From: Chara braunii
Taxonomy: Eukaryota > Streptophyta > Charophyceae > Charales > Characeae
Length of the DNA: 24,591 bases
Reading direction: 5' to 3'
NCBI GenBank assembly: GCA_003427395.1
Contig: BFEA01000023.1
Span: 3,846,829 to 3,871,419 of the forward strand
This document shows, in pieces, positions 17,746 to 24,591 of this stretch. The notes beneath the pieces were generated by a model, which was given only the letters and a program-made list of their open reading frames with translations, ran no database searches and was not told where the DNA came from. Both the position numbers and the translations under genes were made by a program. Position 1 is the stretch's first letter, and each line of letters opens with the position of its first letter.

Positions 17746-18580
17746 ACATCTTCCTTTGCCTATGTTACCCTTTCTCCGTTGTTTGCACACTGCTTCCGCC
17801 TGTGCCGCTTTCCTTCTACAAATCTGGCTGATACCCCGACCAAGCAACCACATAGTCAAGACCAACGTACGTGGTTAGGTTTCCTACATACGACCACCGA
17901 GATGTGAACTTTAAGAGAGAATACTGCTACTACGACTGCCTTGTAGAGGAGCACCCGGTCGACGAATAGCGTGGGGGAGAGTGTCGTGTCGGTGACCACC
18001 TTGGAGGTGGATACCACGAACGCAAGCACTTTTTCCGCGTGGGCACCAGCAAGACGAGCGGTTGGGGATGAGCATGAATGCTAGTGTGGGTGAGGATGAC
18101 CATGCCCGCGAGCAAAAACGACGATGAGCATGACACGAAAGGATCCCGATGGTAAAAATGGCGAACGCACGTGGCATGGCAAAGGAGGTGGCGATCGTGA
18201 TCACATGCTTCTCCCTATGCACGAAGTAAAGGGCCCTACTGGGATCCAGCAAATTCCTTCCCAGAAATTCCCTCCACCTAGCACTACTTAATCTCAAACG
18301 CAACAGAAGTAGGTGAGGATCCCGGGCGTGAAGCAGTAACATGGACGGTCATGAGCAAGTAGTGTGCTTGGCCACAAGCGGCACAGCGGAAGAGGACCAT
18401 GACCCTCTTCTCCACACTTTGTCCCCTCCTCCTCACCTTCAACCTGCTCTCACGTTGTTCACTTGCTTTATCCCCACGCTCCTTCATCATCTTTCTTGCC
18501 TTGCCTGTAGTAGTTGTGCAGTCCCTACAGCCTGTACCGGTCATACCATTGCCCAAATCAAAATTTTGGCATTGCGACTC
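17746..18580. other. Stretch without a recognisable gene
   Basis: A 143-codon minus-strand frame (18342-17911) is rich in Arg, Ser, His and Leu and has no recognisable domain. A pyrimidine-rich block on plus spans about 18400-18500. Nothing else was identified. Confidence 0.4.
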
Positions 18581-18585
18581 TTCTC

Positions 18586-18829
18586 GCTATGTTACAAAAC
18601 CCCCTATAGCCTTTACTCACTCGATTCAGTGAGAAACGAGCGAGTTATGCCTTTTTCCATTTCGACACCCTCACTTTCTTCCATCCCGACATCTCCGCCC
18701 ACTCCATTTCACTTCTAGCCCTCCTCCCGCTACTCTAACGCCAAAACTAACGTGACCATCGAACTTACGCTATGCCAAAACCCCTATCTACAATCTTTCG
18801 TCTCTTGTTTTAATCAAGAAACGAGCGAG
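18586..18829 (+). repeat. Two diverged direct repeats ending in GAAACGAGCGAG, each followed by a pyrimidine block
   Basis: 18586-18644 and 18769-18829 both start GCTATG, continue AAAACCCC(C)TAT and end with AGAAACGAGCGAG, offset about 184 bp. Each is followed by a long pyrimidine-rich block (about 18650-18735 and 18833-18955). The second copy continues GAG/GTACAC, a weak splice-donor-like junction. The function is unknown. Confidence 0.6.
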
Positions 18830-18959
18830 GTACACATCCTTTGCTCCCACCGTTCTTCATCCCCGTTGCCTTCGCCTTCTTCGTCCCCACCTTCGTTTTT
18901 CTGTTGTCGTCCCCAATCTCGTTTCTTTCGCTCCCTCATTAGCCTCCTGGTCCGACAAC

Positions 18960-19330
18960 ATGCTCATTCTTAAACTAAGAGTTTTTATCCCTCAGGCTAT
19001 TCGATCACACAGTCTTTCTGGCACCCGACCGCCTAATTGAGCCAACTCACAGTGTAATGTGCCCGTCCGATCGTAAACGGCAGATTTGTTTTTCCGCTGC
19101 ACCAAACAAAAAGCAAAGGGAGCTTTGAAAGAGAGAAAAATCAAATAAAACAAGGAAAAAGGAGCGGCAAGTAGTCTGCTTTCACTGTTCCTTCGGATGG
19201 AGCCTAGTCAAACTAGCACTTCCAAATATCCACCCGCTTGTAGTCACCACCTCGGTCTCAGGCAACTATGGCAAATCTCAGCAAGATTACACTCGCAGTT
19301 AAAGGAAGTCTCTGACAGGTCTGGTCAACA
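18960..19330. other. Stretch without a recognisable gene
   Basis: Mixed composition with an A-rich segment around 19085-19170. No coding frame, repeat or RNA was recognised. Confidence 0.4.
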
Positions 19331-19334
19331 ACAG

Positions 19335-19410
19335 TAGCGAGGATTAGGACACGCTTGTATTCGAACATTGGTCTGTAGGCACTTCATAGGTGTACCAATT
19401 GAGCTAGATC
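19335..19410 (-). repeat. tRNA-like SINE head with A and B boxes
   Basis: On the minus strand TAGCTCAATTGGTACACC (19406-19389) is an almost perfect A-box region, and ATGTTCGAATAC (about 19360-19349) is B-box-like. The interval is about five nucleotides shorter than in an intact class I tRNA. It overlaps unit 1 of the adjacent 64-65 bp trimer. Confidence 0.5.
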
Positions 19411-19575
19411 CATTGGTGTTGGTCCCACAGGCCTATTTTTTAACAGTTCGTGGGTGTACCAACTGAGCTAGGCCCATTGGTGATGGTCCCACAAACCTGT
19501 TTTTTCAACAGTTTGTGGGTGTAGCAACTGAGTTAGGTTTGCAGGTGCTGGTCCCACAGGCCTTCTCACACTCAA
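19383..19575. repeat. Three tandem units of 64-65 bp carrying a tRNA A-box
   Basis: Units start at 19383, 19447 and 19512. Each reads GTGTA(C/G)CAA(C/T)TGAG(C/T)TAG, a short variable segment, then GGTCCCACA(G/A). On the minus strand the first part is TAGCTCAGTTGGTACACC, an A-box. Units 2 and 3 lack a B-box. This looks like amplification of a tRNA-derived 5' fragment. Confidence 0.8.
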
Positions 19576-20078
19576 ACCTCAGACAACCAATTGTGGTTGG
19601 TGGACGGTGCACTCATAAGGGGGGGTCCCGCCACTTAGGCTTCTTCCTCCTCGAGGGCTAAACACCCACCTGCTTGCATGCACGTTGAATTCCTCAGACC
19701 GTGCTTCAAAACGGGCAAGATAGAGGATTTTTGCCAGCATCCCAAACACGCAAGAACCCCAATGGCCCGCCCAAAAGAGACGCGTGCTCAAGGTCCTCGA
19801 CTGCCGTGACGGCCACTCGTGGGGCTTTCAACTGCTCCCTACCGCAATGTCAGCCACAACAGTCCATGCTGGCACGCACGCCACGTCCAACAAGGAGGTC
19901 GGCAGCACCTTCGCCGTCCACCTCTGCCCAGATGGGGATGCACGACTTTCCTCCATCCGCTTGAGCAATTCCAAACACTCTTTGATTTTTTTTTCAAAAT
20001 TATTTTCACCCTTCTCTTGCAGCATCTCACCGCTTTTGGTCCCTTGCACGTATTTAGCCTTGAGTGTGTTTACTTCAG
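19576..20078. other. Unassigned; overlapping open frames on both strands
   Basis: Plus-strand frames (19784-20098, 19819-20112) and minus-strand frames (20088-19828, 19791-19579) overlap. The 20088-19828 frame has an EK-rich, helix-like N-terminal half (EKGENNFEKKIKECLELLK). None shows a recognisable family, and strand choice cannot be made from sequence alone. It may be SINE body or other retroelement sequence. Confidence 0.3.
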
Positions 20079-20079
20079 T

Positions 20080-20151
20080 TGGTTCCACCTCGGGTTGAAC
20101 TCACGTTCGTAATTCAACAATACACAAACGTACCAACTAAGGTAGGCCCGT
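20080..20151 (-). repeat. tRNA-like SINE head
   Basis: On the minus strand TACCTTAGTTGGTA (20144-20131) resembles an A-box and GAGTTCAACCC (20102-20092) a B-box. The interval is within a nucleotide of a class I tRNA. A loop reading TTGTTGA would put GTT in the anticodon position, but the stem has mismatches. The flanking segment also resembles the 64-65 bp trimer units upstream (TAGGCCC..GGT..CCATC). Confidence 0.45.
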
Positions 20152-20220
20152 CGGTTCCACCATCGGTCCCCGAGCCGGTATAGGGGCCGGTAAAAAGAAA
20201 ACGGGACCTTATTAATGAGG

Positions 20221-20267
20221 TAAAATAAAGATAAAGATAAAGATAAAAATATAAATAAAAATACAAA
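20221..20267. repeat. A-rich microsatellite, (ATAAAG)n grading into (ATAAAA)n
   Basis: About four ATAAAG repeats are followed by ATAAAAAT-type variants. It sits about 70 bp downstream, on plus, of a tRNA-like head. Confidence 0.8.
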
Positions 20268-20429
20268 TAGGGAGGGGCTGACGAGTAGGAGGAAAGGCAG
20301 GAACCCGATGGCAGCCTCTTGGTCCCGCCAGTCGGATCTGTACTCGGGACCGACCGGCAAATCCGAGGGGGATAGTCCTACAGGGTCCTCGACCCGTTAG
20401 TCTCCTCCAATTGCGCTTATTCCCTCAAG

Positions 20430-20503
20430 TGTTGCTTGCTGGCCTCGATCCCTGGACCTATCTAGTGAAAGTCCAATGTCGTACCCACTACAGTCAAACC
20501 CAA
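20430..20503 (-). repeat. tRNA-like relic, Glu-type anticodon loop
   Basis: On the minus strand TGTAGTGGGTACGAC precedes GGACTTTCACTAG and GGATCGAGGCC. From residue 26 to residue 53 the spacing is exactly 28 nt, as in class I tRNAs, and the loop CTTTCAC matches that of tRNA-Glu(UUC). The B-box has one mismatch. The stems pair poorly, so this is a tRNA pseudogene or SINE head. Confidence 0.45.
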
Positions 20504-20639
20504 GTCTGGATCTAGTAGGCGCAAACTTCTTCACTAACGGTATCCACATTGTGGTCGTACCGAGGTGTATCAGTGAAACCAGCACCTACAGGTCATCGAC
20601 CTTACATTGGAAACGTGCCTCGCGGTCAACGTGGCGCCG

Positions 20640-21290
20640 ACTTCCACCACATCGACAGGGAAAACTTGCGTTTTTACCTACGGTGGGCCCTACAAATTGG
20701 CCCGGCCGTACAAAAAATACTAAACTAAGAATAAAAGTCATGATCAAAATATTAAACGAAAAAAAAAAAAAAAACACTAGAACTCATAGGTTACGTCTCG
20801 CAAGCCCGCACACTCATCGCATCCCATCTAAGCAAAGATGCGTACCAACTGTGTGCCCGCTGGGCATGGCCACCGATCCGTCATAATAGCGATAACAACA
20901 CGCTTGTACGTTGTACTTCGATGTTGTAGACTTATCGGCCCAATAACCTACGCAAAACCAAGCCACAAGTCACGGCGACCCGTCGTGGCGGTGGCCGACT
21001 CGAATAATAATGCGCGCGCGGCTCATGCATGAGGCAAACCTAACCAACTCAAATCATCGAGTTCATGCTCCTTATCGCGAGGGCTCACGGATTGGCTTGT
21101 CGACTGGCAAGGTCAATGATTATCCAACTATCTACCACGCGGCATAATAATGCGTGCTCACTCTAACTTACACCCCACTCATCCCCAAATTTTGCCACGG
21201 CTAAGGTCGTTGAGGCACGTGCGCAAGCGGGAGCTGACACGTTGATCATTTTCTCGCGCCATCATGACCACACCCTATCTAGCCTGCAAA
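20640..21290. other. Stretch without a recognisable gene
   Basis: Contains an A16-type run (about 20759-20774) and a repeated ATAATAATGCG(C/T)G motif (about 21004 and 21145). GCGTACCAACTGTGTGCCC near 20838 resembles the A-box side of the tRNA-like units, without a B-box. No coding sequence was recognised. Confidence 0.4.
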
Positions 21291-21296
21291 AACAAC

Positions 21297-21324
21297 GGCA
21301 AATACCCTTGTGAGGGTATTTGCC
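21297..21324. repeat. Perfect 11-bp hairpin
   Basis: GGCAAATACCC (21297-21307), a 6-nt loop TTGTGA, then GGGTATTTGCC (21314-21324). All 11 pairs are Watson-Crick. The context is intergenic; the role is unknown. Confidence 0.9.
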
Positions 21325-21655
21325 ATGACATCCGATTTGTCTAACGAAGGTTTTGGATATATAATATAAAGAAACAAATTGTACCTCTATTTTTAGTTGA
21401 TGAAAAATCTTTGTAAAATATTTAATATGTTTTTTTTTTTTTTTGTCTCATAAGTGGATATTAGTTATTTGGGATACTTGGCATGGTGACTCGGGTAAGC
21501 AGTGAATTGGTCAAGTTGCGGGACAACGTTACTGCGACCAGGGTCACCAGCCCGTACGTACAGAGGTCCCCAGGCCAACCTCCATACGTACGAGCTTTCG
21601 GGGTCCCGTACGGGGCTCGAACCCGACGGCGTTCGGCTCCTGCCGAAAAATATTT

Positions 21656-22002
21656 TGGGGCCTAAACATTTTTTTTTTCCTAATTTTTTTTTGTGAGTTC
21701 TTTATGACGTGAGGTACATGCCTATAAAGTTTCAAGTCATTTGGCTCAACCAAATAGGAATTAAAAATAGCCAAAGATGGCGGTGTCAAAACGTGCTCAC
21801 CCACGTTTTTTTTCACTTTTTGCTTTTTGTTCTCACTTTAGTTCGGGGTCTAAATCATTTTATTATTTTTTGAAACTTTTTAAGAGGGTTTTGCATCATG
21901 TGAAGTACACATCTGTAAATTTTCAGGGCATTTAAATATACCAAAAAACAAACGAAAAATCGCCAAAGATGGTAATGTCGAAAACGTGCTCGCGCACTCA
22001 CT
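21656..22002. repeat. Diverged tandem duplication, offset about 190 bp
   Basis: Copy 1 (about 21656-21807) and copy 2 (about 21845-22002) share GGGG(C/T)CTAAA, CATT/CATTTT, a GTGA(G/A)GTACA segment, CTGTAAA/CTATAAAG, TTTCA, CATTT, CCAAAGATGG (21771 and 21963) and AAACGTGCTC(A/G)C. No coding frame is preserved. The gene-free DNA on both sides suggests an old repeat. Confidence 0.75.
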
Positions 22003-22144
22003 AAATTTAATTCTTTTTTTATTTTTCATTATTTTTATTTCATATTATTTGTTCTCTGTAATTTATTTTTATCTCAAATTGGTAAGAAATTTGGATGTAA
22101 TGCTCAGACAAATCTTATTTAATTTATTTTTCTTCATTTTTTTT

Positions 22145-22186
22145 TTAATTTTTTTTTTTTTTTTTTTNAAAAAAAAAAAAAAAAAA
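22145..22186. other. Poly-T / N / poly-A assembly gap
   Basis: A long T-run is followed by a single N at 22168 and about 18 A. A lone ambiguous base between complementary homopolymers is typical of an unresolved gap or a forced merge. Apparent lysine- or phenylalanine-rich frames across it have no meaning. Confidence 0.85.
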
Positions 22187-22325
22187 CAAGGACGCGGGAG
22201 CAAACGGTGCAAAGCCTTTTTTTTTTTTTTTTTGTTTAAACGTTTGAGGGGAAAAAAAAAGAGCACCCCTAACATTGTTGTATTCACCTGTTTGAGGCAT
22301 GATTCGAGCGCACCTCCTGGGGCGA

Positions 22326-22479
22326 GGTCCCACTAGCAAAGAGGATTGGATTGAACACCTGAATCTGGACTTGTTTGTGGAAAGGTGCAGAATGTCGAGA
22401 TTGAACTTCATTTCCGCATCTCTGCTTAAGACACGTCCAGATTCACAATATTTATCCAGCCCTCTTTGCTAATGGGACC
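22326..22479. repeat. Imperfect inverted repeat, 45-bp arms, 64-nt spacer
   Basis: Left arm 22326-22370 begins GGTCCCACTAGCAAAGAGG and ends GAATCTGGAC. The right arm 22435-22479 is its near-complement, with GTCCAGATTC at its start and CCTCTTTGCTAATGGGACC at its end. Eighteen of the outer 19 positions and all of the inner 10 pair; the middle is mismatched. Parts of the spacer also look complementary. A foldback transposon (MITE), a transcribed hairpin or an inverted duplication are all possible. Confidence 0.8.
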
Positions 22480-22519
22480 ATGCTCCTGTTGACTAGCAGT
22501 TACTAAATGTGTGCAGTAC

Positions 22520-22557
22520 CTGTCTCTTATACACATCTAGATGTGTATAAGAGACAG
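22520..22557. other. Nextera mate-pair junction adapter (laboratory artefact)
   Basis: The 19-nt Tn5 mosaic end CTGTCTCTTATACACATCT (22520-22538) is followed directly by its reverse complement (22539-22557). Together they are a perfect 38-bp palindrome and exactly the circularisation junction used in Nextera mate-pair libraries. The sequence is synthetic, so the flanks are probably the two ends of a circularised fragment and not neighbours in the genome. Confidence 0.98.
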
Positions 22558-24530
22558 GCTCGGGTGTTCGAGTTCGGATGTTCGGCCCGTCCCAAACGGC
22601 GGTTCCCTTGACTACGACCTTAGCACTCTTGCTTTGCCTTGTGACTAATCAATATTTGCATAATAAGATATATTGTGCTAAAGAGTGATTTGATGCGAAT
22701 GGTGTTATCAACTTTAGCCAACTGCTTTGATGATTGGCATATGTGGCAGCAAAGGACATTAAGTGACAGGGTTAAATAAATTGAATAAGTTGATCTTTAC
22801 TATTGAGGTAGGTGCAATATAGGGTTGAGTGAAGTGATTGTTGTTTGAGCGCTTATTGCAAACGAGGCAGCGTAAGGGATTGGGTAGTTGAGGCGAGTAC
22901 GATACATGTTCAGACTTTTGAATTCGCCTACATTTTGTTGTTCAAGTATTTATTGTGGGGAGAAGGGTCTATGATGTCCTTGCAATTACGTGGGTGCTAA
23001 GAACCTGGAGGTGAAGTAATAAGAGCGGAGAAAGGAGGAGTCCCATAAAGGGGTGACTTAATGAGAACTTAAAGTGATATGATTTTGCAGAGTGTTGTTC
23101 AATGTAATCTTCTCTCCTTTTTATTTTTATTTTAGGAAAGGTTAGATAGAATTTATTGATTCCTTGGAAGAGGGGAATGAAGACATGAGAGATATGTAGG
23201 TCTTATTTAGATGAAGGAAACATAAGTAATTTTTGGTTGAATAAATAAAGCACATCTATAAGAAAATGTTGATGGAATGCAAATCAAATCAAAATCAGAA
23301 TAGATAGAAGCAGTCTTGCCTTATTATTCCTTCGCTAGTCATCCACTATTTCTTCAATATGTAGGAGAGGGAATACGCTTTTTTTTATTTGTTTTTTTTA
23401 TTAATATTATAATTCTTATTTTTATGTAAAAAAACAATAGCAGTATGTATGTCCTGCTCAAAGGATTAAAAAAAGACGGAGAAAAGTTCATTATGTGTGC
23501 AACAAGTTCCAAATGAAGGGAAAGATTGAACTAAGTCACGAAGATGCAAAAGACGAATTAATTATGCATTAAGTCAAAGCCGAACAAATTAAATTTAGTA
23601 GGAGAGGGGAGAGTGATGCAGTCTTACAGTGAGATAGCAGGGATATATTTACAGGATACATGATCCTTCCCTTTTTTAATTTCTTTTTCTAGTTCAGTTT
23701 CATGTGAAATAAGTGGCGAAACAAGTTCAAAGAATGTCATAAAGATGTAGAAGAAAAATATTTTTTGCATTGAATGATTAAATTCAAGAGGAAAAGGCGA
23801 GAAAAAAGTAGTCAAACGAAGGGGTATAATTACACAATGCTTAATCATTTTTTTTCCCTTTCTCCTTTGATGTTCTTTCCTTCCTTTTTTTTTATGAAGG
23901 CAAAAAACATGCACCTCGTGAAGATTGGACCGAAACGAAAGTTTATTTTGTCAAATCATACGATACGTTTTTTCGTAAACAAGTTTTAAGGACAAGATTT
24001 ATACCTTAGGATTATGTGTCTCAACAGAACAAGAGAAAACTGGTTTTCAAGAAAACATAGTTCAACGATCAATGTCTCACAACAACATATTAGAAAACGG
24101 GTATTTTGTCCAAACTGAAGGCACTTGAAGAAGCCACGTCAATGACATAATAGTTTTGCAGAAAACATCAGGTCGTTCATCGGTATAATCGAGAGACCAT
24201 ATAATAAATGAAAATTTGTCAGACTCTAGAAAAAGCAAAAGAGCAAAAAAACAAAAATTTCAATTTTCGTCATCCACGAGGTCTCCACAAAAACAGACAA
24301 AGAAAAATCCTCTATAAATAACATTTGGGTTAGTGTGTCCCACAATCAAACAACACAATAATTAATCAGATTAATTGACAAAGGAGATATCACAAGCCGA
24401 AAATGAGATTGAGCTGCTTATTTATAAGTTTATTGCAAGTACGACGTGCAACAAGCAGCCCATGATGCAAGTCCTAACAATTATGCAGAAAACCCGCAAC
24501 CATCCAAGCAGTGAAGGAAGGGGCAGTGGA
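22558..24530. other. AT-rich stretch without a recognisable gene, downstream of the adapter
   Basis: No protein motif, RNA or clear repeat was identified in about 2 kb. The plus strand is purine-biased. Short frames (for example 23914-23624 minus) are Lys/Phe-rich composition products. Continuity with sequence left of 22520 is doubtful. Confidence 0.5.
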
Positions 24531-24591
24531 GGGGGGAAGTGGGAGCGGTGGAGAAAGGGAGCAGATGAGGGGAGGGGAGCGGATAAGGGGA
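24515..24591. repeat. G/A-rich tract at window end
   Basis: The plus strand is almost entirely purine with repeated GGGG/GGG runs. The last part has four G-runs with loops of about 9, 1 and 9 nt, a loose G-quadruplex pattern. The window edge cuts it. Confidence 0.6.

Noticed and set aside
17911-18342. 143-codon minus-strand frame as a real gene
   Set aside because: The composition is irregular (Arg/Ser/His/Leu), there is no recognisable domain or splice context, and it overlaps other frames on both strands.
21986-22411. Poly-Lys / poly-Phe frames across 22168
   Set aside because: They cross an N and two homopolymers and are assembly or composition artefacts.
22520-22557. Perfect 38-bp palindrome as a natural terminator, Tn5 insertion or regulatory site
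   Set aside because: It is exactly two Tn5 mosaic ends joined head-to-head as in mate-pair libraries, with no transposon body between them; a library artefact explains it fully.

Overview
The window looks like non-genic, repeat-dominated nuclear DNA from a large eukaryotic genome. The best evidence points to the green-plant lineage, possibly a charophyte-type streptophyte. This rests on a plant-type LINE that carries both an APE-type endonuclease and a C-terminal zf-RVT zinc-binding region, on decayed Ty3/gypsy reverse transcriptase, on GT-AG intron-like signals and on tRNA-like SINE relics. I see no bacterial operon structure and no intact conserved cellular gene. The species assignment is inference.

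Layout. 1-130 is a C-rich, G4-capable stretch. 1005-1790 (+) is a decayed Ty3/gypsy RT running toward RNase H. 2270-3315 (+) is LINE-A, a decayed ORF2 fragment. 3488-4445 is a diverged tandem duplication with a unit of about 480 bp. 4446-7200 is AT-rich, without a recognisable gene, but with several short perfect palindromes and a dispersed repeat near 6630-6900. 7210 to at least 13651 (-) is LINE-B, a nearly full-length, multiply broken LINE: ORF1-like region, endonuclease, RT, zf-RVT, 3' region and poly(A). Upstream of its ORF1 lies a nine-unit tandem array of about 68 bp (13760-14373), possibly the element's own 5' UTR monomers. 14.9-20.5 kb holds a cluster of tRNA-like SINE heads, all on the minus strand, a trimer of a 64-65 bp unit, several strand-asymmetric polypyrimidine blocks, and one weak candidate two-exon gene (15768-16206). 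21.3-22.5 kb holds a perfect hairpin, a diverged duplication of about 190 bp, a single N between poly-T and poly-A, and a 154-nt imperfect foldback. 22558-24591 is AT-rich with no recognisable gene and ends in a G/A-rich tract.

Two points govern interpretation. First, 22520-22557 is exactly the Nextera mate-pair junction adapter (two head-to-head Tn5 mosaic ends). It is a laboratory sequence left in the assembly, so the sequence on its two sides should not be assumed contiguous. Second, LINE-A and LINE-B are opposite-strand copies of one LINE family. They share two nonsense positions and a lysine/poly-A tract, and many LINE-B lesions fit C-to-T (G-to-A) transitions. I found no convincing new multi-gene system. 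The best biological leads are the LINE-associated monomer array, the foldback next to the adapter and the one-strand SINE cluster.
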